64,000 bases of DNA, taken from Macrocystis pyrifera. Its lineage: Eukaryota; Sar; Phaeophyceae; Laminariales; Laminariaceae. Below, one piece after another: positions 10,106 to 22,100 of the stretch (positions are counted from its first letter, which is position 1; each line of letters starts with the position of its first letter). The stretch covers positions 1,116,001-1,180,000 of the forward strand of contig JASSKH010000009.1 in NCBI GenBank assembly GCA_031763025.1. The letters are read 5' to 3'. The notes beneath the pieces were generated by a model that saw nothing but the letters and a program-made list of their open reading frames with translations, made no database searches and was not told the origin of the DNA. Position numbers and translations under genes: made by a program.

Positions 10106-11858
10106 CAATTATTTTGGGCCTTTTGGCTTCGGTTCCCTTCATAAGTATACGTAGACCTTTTCCGCTCATTCCGAATGGAATCCGGCGCATACAGAGTATG
10201 ATATACAGTAGCAGTCTACACGTAGTATCTGGGACAGCAGTAGTACAGCCGTGTCGGCAAATCAGGTGGGTCGGCGTGAAAGTATTGTTACAGTAGTAGC
10301 TAGTACAGTAGTCAAGATCGGAAGCTTACGTGCCAAGGGGGCCAGCAGATACCCCCGGATGTTGAATGCCCGTTCTCGCCGTAGCTGCAGAATACACGGC
10401 TTTCAATTTCCTTTCTATTTAATTGTGTTGTGACATCTGACATTTCGTTTTCGGGGGATAGCTCACTGCAACAGCAGCGGTAAAGCCTTCATGGGCGGCC
10501 TCGTGGTCATAGACCATGAAATTACAGCTCATAATGAAGACAACGAATCATGACGTTGCGAGGAGTGGCTGGGAGTTGAGGACGTTTTTGTTTTTACGAT
10601 ATACCTGGTAATAGATCGCCTGTAAAAACGCCAGCCAGTTTGTTTAGCCGCAAAAAACAAGCCTCTGCTGCTGCAGCAGCAGCTGCTGCTGCTGCTGCAC
10701 AAGCTTTCTACCGGTCTTGTTGTGATCGAACACCCAGAGTATCTGAGCATCGTCGCGCAGCCACTACCGCGCAGCAAATGCAAAAAATACTTGTGTATAT
10801 AACCGCTTCCCAGGTACCTCCTGATTCAGTCTGCAACAACAGAAGAAGCGCTTCTCGTACATTATACTTGTTTTGGGCTAGAGCTGTGTAGGCCAGAGTC
10901 TCAAACTTCTTACGGGTGTGTGCTGGTATGTGAGGGTGTGAGGTGTGGTGTGTATGTCCTACACTGACGTCAGTCGTAACAAGTACGAGTACGAGTACTT
11001 TCTTGTGTTCCGTGCGCAAGTCAACCCAATTTGTATGGAACCCTACTGATACATACCGGCACGATTCTGGGACAAGCTACTTGGAAACAGAGCGCGGCCA
11101 TTCTGCAGTGTATCCTGGATAGCATGCGCACTTTAGGCCCAGTGCGTAGAGCATTCGTAGAACCGATAGAATACAGAGGAGTATTATATGCACTTGGGGG
11201 TCCCGGAGCCTTGAAGAAAATCGATAAAATACAGCAGTACGAGTATGTATATGTTTGTTTTCTTCCTACCCGTTGACATCCAGTACCCAGCACACCCAGA
11301 GTCCGTGCTGATTCTCTGTTGGAGAGAGACGTCTTCGAGCTCTGTGGCCCCACTTGTTTGGACAGAGCAGAGATAGTGCAGTCAGTACATTGGTTGTAAT
11401 GAAGTAAGGAGAGTTACAGTAGTTGACAATGCGCAACGCCATAACGCCATAACGCCATGATACAATTCATAGATACGAAAAGCGCAGCCTACACACGCCA
11501 GCAACCAAGATACGTTGAGAGAGAGTGAAATATAAGACAAAGAACGACGAGGCGGAAAGAAGAAAGAAAGACACGATGAAAGCAAAAGAGCTGATGAACA
11601 AATGCTCCGACAACTACAGCAGTAGTACGAATGTCCGAGAAAAAAAAAACCAAAGCAGGAGGAGCAATGCCTTATCATAGGGGTGGTGGCTTATTTTACT
11701 GATAGGGGTGGTGCCTTATTTTCTGCGTTTTCTTCTCACATGAGGAGGTCAATATCTCATCCGGAACACGACTTCCAAGACGTATTGTTAGCGCAAACCG
11801 ACCAACATTTGTCTGCGCTATAACAGTCACTGGGGCTATTAATAACACTAATATACTT
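10106..11858. other. no gene; microsatellite and repeat fragments
   Basis: It contains a GCA/GCT trinucleotide run (10666-10700), a copy of an unclassified repeat G (about 11060-11220, with TATGCACTTGGGGGTCCC, also at 13080-13300 and 14258-14345), and a B-part fragment at 11262-11390 (GTTGACATCCAGTACCCAGC). No exon is recognised. Confidence 0.45.
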
Positions 11859-12123
11859 TTACGGGGCACCATAGTAATCAGGATATCATATGCAGTAAAA
11901 ACTAGATACTCCAATATTTTTAGCAAGCACATTTGTTCCTGATTACTATGTTCCCCCATAATACAAGTAGTTGGTAGCTGTATGGCGGGGGACTAGAGTA
12001 ATCAGGACCCATCATATGCACTGAAACCTTTATACTTCGAAGTATTCCAGTATTTTGGCTACTACTGTACCTGTAGGCATATTTTGGTCCTGATCACTAT
12101 TTAATATAAATATGTTCCCCTGT
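11859..12123. mobile_element. two adjacent MITE-M subfamily copies
   Basis: The first (11859-11961) has ends TTACGGGGCACCATAGTAAT and ATTACTATGTTCCCCCATAA. The second (about 11983-12123) has GGGGGACTAGAGTAATCAGG and CCTGATCACTATT...ATGTTCCCC, with a short insertion near the right end. Both have TCAGGA/TCCTGA subterminal words unlike copy 1, so they form a second subfamily, here side by side. Confidence 0.6.
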
Positions 12124-12874
12124 CACAACAAGAGTATCAAACTTACCGCCAATTGCTCGATCGGTCCAAAAGTATTTTGCCTCACAAGACGAAAAAAGTG
12201 ATGTCTACACCTACCACCGTGAAATGAGTCAGAACGGCAGAAAAATACCCGTGAGGCAAGGTGAAATGTTGAACGAAGGAAATCTGAGGTTTGTGGAGAG
12301 GTGCTGAAACGTTGGCGTGATTGAAAAGAACGGGATGGAGAAGAGGGTGATCATCAAATTGGTGAGAGTTGTTAAATTGGAAACACATGCCGGGAAGGAG
12401 TATAAACAGGGTAGAAAGGAAGAAAAAAACCATGTACCTGGTACTGTAGTACGGGGCTCTACTCGTGGGTGTGGGTCTCGGGTCCAGTAGAGCTTTCCAC
12501 GTTTTCGAGATTTGGTCTGTGATTGGCTCAGGGTCTGGGTTAGGGTTGCTCTGATGGTCGTAGGGTTAGGGTTGGGGTCAGTTGCTATTGGTCTCATACA
12601 AGTTAATAATAGTGTGTGCCAACCATTTTCTCGAATATGTGGTAACCAACCCTCCTGGAGTCTGGCACCGGTTGGGAAGTCGGCAAGTTGCAAGAGAACA
12701 ACGAGAAGAGAGAGGTGCCAGAAAGAAATAAAAACCTTGAGAAACACAACACACGTCATTGAGATGCGCCTGATGAGAGAGCACTTCGTAGACCCGAAGT
12801 TAGAACCCTACTATAATACCCCTACCTCCAAATTTGGGATACTTACTTGGAACTTGCACTCGACTTTTATCAAG

Positions 12875-12938
12875 GTTTGTCCAAGAAGATCGTCGAGGGT
12901 AAAACCTCCTACGAGTGGGCTGGAAAGTAAAAGTGATG

Positions 12939-12969
<31 letters not shown>
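12875..12969 (+). mobile_element. SINE-S 3' fragment with 28-nt A tail
   Basis: It holds GTCCAAGAAGATCGTCGAGG to AAAGTGATGATT and then 28 A (12942-12969). It is 5'-truncated and lacks the tRNA-like head. Confidence 0.8.
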
Positions 12970-12970
<1 letters not shown>

Positions 12971-13148
12971 TGGAGGCCTAGCCGACCAGAGTGCCTAATT
13001 AGCTACCCCAGGAAGATCTACTATCAAGGTTTGTCCACTGCTGCGACTTTGGACTGGGACCATTTCTATTTGCTGCAGTTTATTCTGGATACAGAGTATG
13101 CACTTGGGGCCCAGTTCGTGGAGCGTCAAATAATCGATAGAATACATA

Positions 13149-13267
13149 TTACGGGGGACCATAGTAAATAGGACCAAATATTGTTTGTAAAAAGAGGTAA
13201 ATATATATAGGTTTTTATGTAGGTTTTTATGTATACCATAAGTCCTATTAACTATGGACCCCCGTAA
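13149..13267. mobile_element. MITE-M copy
   Basis: TTACGGGGGACCATAGTAAA at the left and TTAACTATGGACCCCCGTAA at the right, TA on both sides. It is inserted within the repeat-G copy: GTATGCACTTGGGG wording occurs on both sides. Confidence 0.85.
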
Positions 13268-15023
13268 TAGTGGTATGCACTTGGGGGTCCCAGAGCATTC
13301 GATGTTGCTGTAGTTGTTCATACATTAACTCATCACCACACACTATGCAATGCAGTCCGTGGTGGCAGAACCTCGGGATTTTTTTTTTTTTAGCAAATAA
13401 TAATACACGTGATAACTGAATTTCTACAGCAGCAGCCTATAATAAATGTTGGGAAAGACGATACACTTCTTGATGAGAGGCGCATTTTGTAGATTTTAGA
13501 ACCCTACCCACGCCCTATACTGTTTCCGATTTTTTTGGGACAAACTGCTTGGAACCACAGCAGTACTGCTGTAGAGGACCATTTCTGACGTGTTTCCTGG
13601 ATACACTTGTAGAAGATTGAACGGAGGAAATATGGGGTGTGTGGAGAGGTATTGAATCGTTCGCATGCATGCTTGGACAGAGGGGATGGGCAAGAGGTGC
13701 ATAGAGTTCATGACGGGTGCAGTTGGATGAACTAGGGAGACCTGCTGGGAAGGGTTGACACAGTAAGGAAGAAGACCAGTGAAGAAGAAGACCATCTACC
13801 GTAGTACTCTACTCGTGGGGGTGTACGAGCAGCGGGGGTTTGATAACCCATCCCCACAATGCAATTCATTCTGTGGTCGCAGGACAGGCTCCAATAATAG
13901 CTCTGGAGTGGAAGAATACCTGGGTAGAAATAAAAAAACAAGCAAAGAATAGTGATACACATGATAATAACCCTATAATAGCGCATCTACACCTCGGACA
14001 AAAAATAAAAAGTGAGGTCCGCGCTCGTGCGTATAAGGTACATGCTGTACGCTGTACAAGTCGCCACAGAAACCGAGAAGACCCCATACTACCCAGGAAA
14101 AAATAGGCAGGATGAAAAAAACAACTCGACGTCGAAAAATCGAAAAAAGATGTCGAAAAAATTAAAAATCAAAAAGGCAAGAGAGAGAAAAAAAAACGAT
14201 TCAAGCAAGAATTCAAGAAAGGCAAACACACAAGAGAATGCGCAGATTTTCGCAGATTGCAGGCTGCAGTTGGGGACCCAGTTCGTAGAGCGTAGAAATA
14301 ATCGATAGAATGCAGAGTGTGGTATGCACTTGGGGGTCTCCTAGAAAGTGAGATGCCTGCTATTAATAGAGATTTCTGCAGTACTTTTTTACTCCTGATT
14401 TTCAGAAAGCTTTGCCCGATTTTGGGAACAAAGCGAAATCACTTCTTCTGTAGCCCACCGAGGATACTTGGGTGGTAAGAACGCAGCAGCGCTCATATCC
14501 TACGTGGATAGAATCGACACAATACAGCAGCAGCAGTGTGATATACCAGGCAGGGTAGGTTCACTACAGTAGAGTGCTTACTACTGCTGCTGTAGGTCCC
14601 AGACGACCTTCGTTGATATCATATACCAGGTATATATATAATCGATACGAAGGAAATGTATTTGAGGCCCTACGAAGGCATTTGGCAGTTGGTAATTATT
14701 ATTATGGATTGCATGTGGCCGGTCGCCCCCGTGGTCTACGAGTAGCGGTTACCCTCGAACGCTGCTGTCAATATTGATTTCGTGAGTTTAGAGCTCATCG
14801 TTGTGAGCGAATTTATTTACAAAACATGAAAGGAATCAACTGCTGGGAGCGCGTAGCCGGGTAGGCGCAATTCGACGCGAGTCGACGGAAGAAAGGGGTG
14901 GTGGGTTGAAGTCTTGTCGCGATAAAAGTGCAGGGGAACGAAAAGTACTCCTTTCTAGGTCCCAGAAATTTGAACCGCGTGTTGGTGACACACGTCAGTC
15001 GTCGACCCGTATACCATGCAGCC

Positions 15024-15370
15024 GGCGTCCCCGGTGGCTTGGTAGGTGGTCCGCGTGCCTGTCAAGATCAATTTCGTGGGTTCAAGTCCCACCGAGTGCA
15101 TGCTCATAGGGACTTTTTCTTGCATAAAAAAATTGATAAGCGGAAAGCGCGAAAGCGTGAGTTGGCTACATTCGATGAAAATCGACGAGCAGTGGGAATG
15201 CTGAACCCTATGCGCGACAAAAAATAAAGGCACGTACCGGGGGGGAGAAGGGACGACACCCGTGACCACGGCTTGTCCAGAAGATCGTCGGGGGTAAAAC
15301 CTCCTACGAGTGGGCTGGGAAGAAGTAAAAGTGATGGATAAAAAAAATAATAATAAAAATATATATATAT
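15024..15370 (+). mobile_element. SINE-S full-length copy
   Basis: A box in GGTGGCTTGGTAGGTGGTCC, B box in GGGTTCAAGTCCCACC, conserved body (AATTGATAAGCGGAAAGCGC, CTTGTCCAGAAGATCGTCG), then an A-rich tail turning into (TA)n. It lies directly upstream of a second copy in the same orientation. Confidence 0.9.
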
Positions 15371-15716
15371 CCCGGTGGCTTGGTAGGTGGTCCGCGAGCC
15401 TGTCAAGATCAATTTCGTGAGTTCGAGTCTCACCGAGTGCATGCTCATAGGGACTTTTTCTTGCATAAAAAATTGATAAGCGGAAAGCGCGAAAGCGTGA
15501 GTTGGCTACATTCGATGAAAATCGACGAGCAGTGGGAATGCTGAACCCTATGCGCGATAAAAACTAAAGGCACGTACCGGGGGGGAGAAGGGACGACACC
15601 TGTGACCACGGCTTGTCCAGAAGATCGTCGAGGGTAAAACCTCCTACGAGTGGGCTGGAAAGTAAAAGTGATGATTAAAAAAATAAAATAAAATAAAAAT
15701 ATATATATATATATAT
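15371..15716 (+). mobile_element. SINE-S full-length copy, tandem partner
   Basis: It starts CCCGGTGGCTTGGTAGG immediately after the (TA)n tail of the previous copy. The B box is GAGTTCGAGTCTCACC. The body is the same and the tail is A-rich then (TA)n. The differing B box shows that it is not a simple local duplication. Confidence 0.9.
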
Positions 15717-16257
15717 CCGGTCCGTTCCAGGGGGGAATGTTACAACGCTTACTTTAGATTGGGTATGAGGGATTGTTCAACCTTTCACCTGTAGCCCATC
15801 CGACAACGAAGACATGAACAGTAGCAGTGTGGATGTGTGGATACTATTTCCCCTTCCCCTAGATAGTACCGCTTCACCATGCACGAGTTCAAGTCACACC
15901 CAAGGTCTGTCACTCCGTCCCGTGTACTTGTAGACTCGAGGTAATCAATCACCAACCTCGGTGTGTACTTCACACCACAACCACACAACAAGAGAGTACC
16001 TGCTTGGGGCCTCCGACGCATATTGTCGTCGTCATGACACCGCTGTTTCTTATTATACATAAACGGGATTATTTTTACCAAAGGTATCTACTTGGATACG
16101 CACGTGCAGTACGTGTACGAGTGCCTGGTATGACATATTCTACCCGCGTCTTTCCGTCTTCCTGGCCCTCTACAAGTGCTAATTATTAAATTTTCATGAA
16201 TGTTTTGTGTGCGCTTTCCTCTGTCGTAACGCCGTTCCAATCTCCCCTCTCACGCAG

Positions 16258-16531
16258 TGAGTGGGACACGTGTGCAACCCACGTCATAGTGGAGGAAGCC
16301 GGGGGCTACGTCCTCCGCTGCGACAGCGTGGGGGAGCAAGGGATGGCGGGTGTGTCGCTGTTGCTTCAAGGCGCAGCTCGCCCTTCGACAGCGGCAGCAG
16401 CAGCAGTTGCGGTGGAATCGCGTCTTGACCTGTATCTTTCATACAACAAAAAACAGTTGTCCAGCCCGCACTGTTTTTTTTTCCTGGGAAACTGCAGCGC
16501 CCCGTCGACCACTCAGGATATGGGTATTTGA
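16258..16531 (+). CDS. 3'(2'),5'-bisphosphate nucleotidase (CysQ/HAL2-like), terminal exon
   Basis: The acceptor is CTCCCCTCTCACGCAG. The first base completes Ser from 5646, then the exon reads EWDTCATHVIVEEAGGYVL. This is the second metal-site motif (WDTCA: the Asp co-ordinates Mg) and the EAGG turn of the inositol-phosphatase superfamily. Further on, YLSYNKKQLSSPH matches the C-terminal YNK...NP strand, and the frame ends at TGA 16529-16531 soon after, as usual. Between EAGG and YNK is a longer than usual linker with an Ala run encoded by GCA repeats (about 16391-16412). The enzyme would hydrolyse PAP from sulfotransferase reactions. N-terminal exons are outside or unrecognised. Confidence 0.85.
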
Positions 16532-18787
16532 TGTGCAATCAGTGCAGTCGGGGTATCTGCCTGACTGAGTTCCAGGAGGTAGCGCTTTATTCCGGCTCTA
16601 TAAACCGGGGTTCGCTCGCTGTGTCTGTCGTTGAGCAACCCACCGTTTGATGTTGAACTTGCCGGGTAGCGCATTGGACCGATTAAAAATAACCTATGTT
16701 ATATACCAGGTAACAACACACGAGGTTTCGTTGTTTCATAAAAAAATAAATACACAAACCAAAGAAAGCAGCAGAGTGTGTGCGTACAAACAGGTAGACA
16801 GAGTGCTTTTATTACTACTCTCGCGCCGAAAGTGTTCTGCCTTTTCCAGACCGTCTTGTGTTATACCGTCCTCTCGGGGAATTGGTGTCGGCGTCAACGC
16901 CAGCTAGGCCGAAACGGCTGCGCGCTTGCTTGCTGGTTGCATGATCTACGCGTAACAAGGGAGACACCACCAGAGAGCAACTGGGATACGAGTGTGCGAG
17001 CAGCAGCATATATTTTTGAACATTCAAACAAAAACCAGATCATCATCCACGTTTATCCCGCAGCAGTGATTGTATATATACTCGTACGAGTGTGGGTTCC
17101 AGCTCTGAACAGCGGTCAGTCTAGGATACATGGAGTGTACTGGTGAGTACCGGTGAGTTTTCCATACCTACCTGTAAGACCGACCCGGTGTGCTCCGTCA
17201 TCGCAATGATGACATGATGAAGCACATGAACAACGGAAAGGACAAGGGAGAGAGAGTCAGTAAATCCTTCCCACGTTTGCAACCTGTGAGCGTCACCACC
17301 ACCTAGTATCAAGTCTATTTGGAAGGAGGAAGGAGGGGCTCACATGCCACTTGGCGCGGAGAGAGACCAGCATTGAAGCTATTAATACTAAGCTGCGCCA
17401 CATCCAGAGGCCATCCATCAATCAGCCCATACTGGATACACATGTTGTTCACCACCTCCTCTCCGCGACCACACCGTTCATTCCGGACTCGTTCTCGTTG
17501 CTACTGGATTTATTATTTATATTATTTTCTCTGTTTTTTACTTGTTTTACCTGGGTTTCGATTTAAAGAGTAGGCGAACCATATGTTCATGTTCCGCAGG
17601 GTGTTGGGCCTGGTGGAAATGTGTTTTTTATCACCAGCAGCCGCAGGAAATTGTTTCGAAACGAACGAATTTGTATTGTACTAATTATATATAACGCAGA
17701 TGCAGATTCGAAAGCAAATCATGGTACCTGGTACGAGTACTCGTACATATTTTTACGTTCTTGACAACAACTATTATTACCTATATAACAAATTGTGCCG
17801 ATACATGATAATACATTATAAAATCTCGGTTTTATCTAGGCCCAATAGCGGTGAGTTCGCGGTGAGTTTCGAAAGCACGGCCATAGGGGACTGATGCCTC
17901 GCACTGCTGCATGCCATCATCCAAGAAAGCACCCGAAGCACGATCGATACAGCCCGGATATACAGGGTGCGACGGGCGCAGCCGCAGAAGACCGCGAGAC
18001 AGAGCATCAAGATCCAGACGGTATTTAATTGCGGCATTTTGCATCGCGTCGCAAGCCACAAGCATTTGTGAGATCACCCGATCGATCCGCATCATCAATT
18101 CAACCTATATACCGAATACCAATATCAGGTATGGTCCCTAGACCAAAGCAGAAGCATCGTTTTTTTCAGGCACCCACACAAGGCCTGGGATCAAAAGCAT
18201 GATCTCTGGCTCACATCACATGCCATGTATGCGGTGGGTGCGCGTAGGTGGTGCTGCACTCAGCGGACAACGCTTATACGCACCCGTGGTATATACCTCG
18301 CGTGCCATTGTTGCACGATGCTGCCGTCATCCATCACTGGAGCAGATCAGAAAGGTCCAGCAAGAAAGATCTACTGCTGTAGGGTGTGTCACGATGTCAC
18401 GATATTTGATTTCAAAATTTGGCTCTAACAAATCCAGAAGCGTTCATTGGTCCGCCTTTTTCTCACATTTTTTTTCGATAAGACGTGAGCGGACAGACAG
18501 GTGGACAGGGCTCTCGCTCCAGAGTTTCAACCAGGAGCAGAAGCAGCAGCCGACACAGACCACGCGCCGTTGGTCGGTTCTTCGTATCCCGTGCAGACCA
18601 CGACATCTGACGTCGGGTCTAGATTCCAAAAAATCAAGCCCTGCGTGGCCGAAAGCGTGATGATAGTAGACACCCGGCAGTATCAGTGAGATCGACAAAA
18701 AAAAAACAACCGGTAGCCTTGGGAGAGCACAACTACAGGCAGGAGATCCACCACGTGCGAGAGCAGGGCGTAAAGTCGAGACGGTAG
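16532..18787. other. intergenic; one unrecognised minus-strand open frame
   Basis: Nothing firmly assignable. A minus-strand frame at 17832-18098 reads MRIDRVISQMLVACDAMQNA followed by AIKYRLDLDALSRGLLRLRP and has protein-like composition, but I do not recognise it and see no partner exons. A plus frame at 18489-18685 (DVGSRFQKIKPCVAESVMIV) might be a 5' exon of the next gene, but its phase does not fit convincingly. TACCWGGTA words occur at 16704 and 17725. Confidence 0.3.
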
Positions 18788-19153
18788 CACCATGATGAAG
18801 AGCGAGAGCGAAGCGACATTGACGGGGATACCGTGCCTCCCTATCTCCGGGCGTACGGCTCAACATACCGAGGTGGGAGGTTTGGCCAGCAATACAAATC
18901 GATTGGAAATGGAGGCGACGGTGAGGAGCAGCAAGGCCAGGGAAAGCCAGGCGGTGGCGCGGCCGGATTATTTGTGCTGAGGCGGGCATTGGGTGCATTG
19001 GCTGTGTTTGTTGGGTTCGCCGTGGCTGTATCGAGTACCAGCTCGAGATGGCCTACAGGAGAGTGGAGGCCGGCTGGCCCTGGTCAAGGCCTTCAAGGTA
19101 TCACCTATCGGGAGATGTTTGAGGTGAGGTCGCGCCTAATTGTTGATCACCAG
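18788..19153 (+). CDS. tyrosinase-like gene, putative exon 1 with membrane anchor
   Basis: The frame opens after a stop at 18785 and encodes a Gly/Gln-rich hydrophilic stretch, a hydrophobic span (ALGALAVFVGFAVAV), then a stalk ending ITYREMFEVRSRLIVDHQ before a CAG/GTACGT donor. A second good donor (GAG/GTGAGG at 19124) would end it at MFE. Both leave phase 0, which fits the next exon. Short N-terminus, single span and downstream catalytic domain suggest a type II anchor. Support is phase, composition and position only. There is no in-frame ATG before the membrane segment and the acceptor lacks a pyrimidine tract, so the 5' boundary is open. Confidence 0.4.
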
Positions 19154-22100
19154 GTACGTATGTATCAGCGTCGTTCGTGTGCTATTTTGGTCACGGTTGG
19201 CTTTCAAAGAGGTCGAGAATGTACAAGGCGCACACGCACACGAGCCCTGCGTGCTTACGATCACGCTGAACATGAAAACACGGCATGTTTGCTTGCTGCT
19301 TTCTTGTGTCATCCATGGATCGATCTGTTGGCAGTCGTTTGATTCCCCTGCCGCTGATAAAACCGAAGCGCCTCGTGGGTCGGGGTTGCCCTTGTGTCAT
19401 GATGATAATTCTCGCGACAAGATAGTAAGATAGATGCGGATGCCGCGAGAGGGAAGAAATCTTGCGTGCGATGTGGTCCACCTGCGGTTATGCTGTCTTG
19501 TTGCTCGGCAGCTTCGGTCGACCCTAAACCATGCGGTCATACATAAGTTCCCCAAAGGGACGTTGGCTCCTGCTGCTCTGGCAGCTCATTTTTTCAACGA
19601 GTTGGGTTCGTTGCGTTGTTGGTAGAATCACAGCAGAGGAGCCTCAAGCGATAAGAGCCCAAAAATCGAATCGCCAAAATCCCGTTCTTCGTGTACTCGC
19701 TCCAGTACAGTCTCCTTCAAAGTGCATCATAGTGTGAATCGGTCAAACCGCCCCAGCAGGTACAGCAGTATTTTTGAATTTTGGGGTTGGTGCGAGAGCC
19801 GAGGGGCTCTTCATTTTTTACTGACATGGGTGGTGATACGGTGCGAACTTAATTTTATTTATGGTTTCGTGCAGCGATTGCGGCAAGACGCAGCACCCCC
19901 CCTCACACCCCATGCATGTACGACTGGCCGGTGCTGCCAGCAGCCGGAGCAGCGCTCGAATAAACCCCCTGCTCTCGGGCTTCAAGCACAGGGCTGGATG
20001 CTTGCTTCTGCAAACTATTATACAAGCACCCGAAAGTAATCATACAATGCTTCGTACAACGTTCTTGTCCTCCAGCCTCGAATATCTATGGACTCCCTTT
20101 CCTTTCCAATAACCAAGTAACATAAAACACGAAAACAAACACAGCAGCAGTACAGAGTAGTACTGCTGTATTATTTTGTTAAGCTTGAAAATATTTTGTG
20201 CCGCTCGCATTCCATTTAAAATTTTGGTTGTGTTGACGAAAATCGAGGCGTGCTGCGGTATTTCCCTCGAGTTATTTTTTTCGTCGCCTTGAAAGAGGAG
20301 AGCTCGCTCATAAAAATTACAACGTGCGGACTAAAAGGCCGGCTTGATCAGTGGCTTTATTAGTGCCCAAGCGCCGACCTCGGTTGTATCATTATATTAT
20401 TGGCTCCCCGCGTCTGCGTCGATCGCGTCGACGCCTCGTGCTCCCCCTGTTGTCCACACACAGCATCCCATGTTCCAACCAACAGCAGCAGTCGTTCCTG
20501 CTCTGTCGGCGTAACATTCTCGGATCGCGAAGCCACAAAATGGATGCATTTTTTGAGGCTTCGGACCTGGGCCTCTGGTCGGTGGTACTATTGTATTTCA
20601 TACTTACACTGTAGTTCCGCGTGACTGGGGAACGAAATAGATGAAATCCAAATTTCATGATTCCGGTGCTGGAGATGCAGCGCACCACCAGCCCCTACCG
20701 GAGCCGTGTGCCTCCACCCCCCGGAAACAAAGCCCCTGAAAATCATGGACGAGCCGTCTGTGTGATGCTGTGCCTGAACCACAAGATGCCTGTGTGTTGC
20801 CTGCCGTTGAACCGTGGACCTCCGACACTCGCAGGCGATCGATGTCGGGACATGGACGGCGAAAGAGCCTCTGACTCTCACCGTCACTAACGAGTACGGT
20901 CATTTTGACCGTCGAGCTCTTGCGTTGTATGACCTGGATGTCGTTATCGAGCCGTACCGAGAGACCACGATCACGGTGATGAACAAGGACGCGTCGACCT
21001 CTCGCTTCCAGTGGCTGCTGATACAGGCGGACGAAGCAGGGGTGCCGCTTGATGGGGTGAAACCGATCATAGACGCGAAAGGTGGCAAGTTCGCGACGGT
21101 CACCCTTACCGACGCTGGGCAAACGTACGCTCTTTTGGTGAAGCAGCTCGGGCCGGACGGGTCCGATGTCGCAGTGAGGACAGCCACGATCTCGTGCAAG
21201 TATGTACGACGGGAGCTGAGGGAGTTGACGGAGGAGGATCGAGCGCTGTTCTTCTCGACGATGCGAGAGTTCTACACGGTCCCGCTCCAAGAGGGGCAAG
21301 CGAAGTACGGGCCGCTGTTCGTCAACGCGAAGATTATTGCCGCTGTTCATAATTCTCAGGTGAGTCAAGTAAAGTCGCCGTGGTGTTGCTATACTGCTGT
21401 ATCTCAGATCTACCAACCAGATTTACAAGTTGCAGTATTGTGGTTACAGAGCAGAACCTGGTGCAGTATGATACAACCAGCTGGATACAACAGCAGCAGC
21501 AGCGGTATCCAGATCAGATATCAGGAGGTCACGATGTGGTTGCCTAGCGGCACCTTTATGATTCTCACCCGAACATACCAGGTATGCACGGTATGTATGC
21601 ATCGTGGCGGTAGAATGCTGTCTGAGTCCCCTGTGGTCGTGGTCTCAGGTTGATGACATCAACCAAACGTTCACGATCGTTTTTTTTCCCCTCAGATACC
21701 GCAGTAGTGACGAGTACAGGTTTCAAACAGCCATCAGTACTGCTCTTGTAGGGTACATATCTGGCGTTGCCGACGTCGTTGTCTGCTTTGTTTTCGGATG
21801 AGCCGTGGTGGGTACACACTCGGATGGCGTTCCGGCCTTGAATGCACAAGTATGTCGAGCTACAAGCCTAAGCACCCATGTATGAGATAAATTTGCGCCC
21901 CGACCCTGTACCTGAACCAAACCTCTCGCGCCCCACATCGCTTTGGTTCAGGTACTCAACTTGGTCAGACAAAGCGCCGTTTGAGTAAGTACAGCAGTCA
22001 GTGACACAGCAGAGCAGGAAGGCATAACTCAACAGGTCAAACGCTTCAAAACTTGGCACCACATGGTACCAGGTATCTTATTTAGTGTACTGGTGACGCT

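Larger units (their letters stand above)
12262..13830 (+). repeat. direct repeat pair G2 with intervening repeats
   Basis: Copies at about 12262-12480 and 13605-13830 share GAAATxxGGxxTGTGGAGAGG, a GGGAAGG block, GAAGAAxAAxACCAT and TACGGGGCTCTACTCGTGGG-like ends. They could be diverged LTRs of an old element or simple duplicates. Between them lie telomere-like words (12530-12575), a SINE tail and a MITE. Confidence 0.35.
14968..15795 (+). mobile_element. TRIM-1 remnant split by two SINEs
   Basis: TRIM interior (14968-15020: AACCGCGTGTTGGTG, GTCGACCCGTATA) is interrupted by 15024-15716. It resumes at 15716 with TCCGGTCCGTTCCAGG, the polypurine tract AGGGGGGAA, and a 3' LTR start (TGTTACAACGCTTACTTTAG). 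The intact order is seen at 59941-60001, so the two SINEs went into an older TRIM. Confidence 0.7.

Noticed and set aside
15024-15100. Functional tRNA gene
   Set aside because: The A and B boxes belong to SINE-S: the same head recurs with a conserved non-tRNA body and A-rich tail, and the acceptor arms do not pair.
18444-18998. 184-codon open frame on the minus strand
   Set aside because: It overlaps the putative anchor exon in antisense, has Arg/Cys/His-rich low-likelihood composition and no recognisable motif.
20655-21416. 253-codon open frame on the minus strand
   Set aside because: It is the complement of exon 2 of the tyrosinase-like gene, whose plus-strand protein has recognisable motifs and splice sites.
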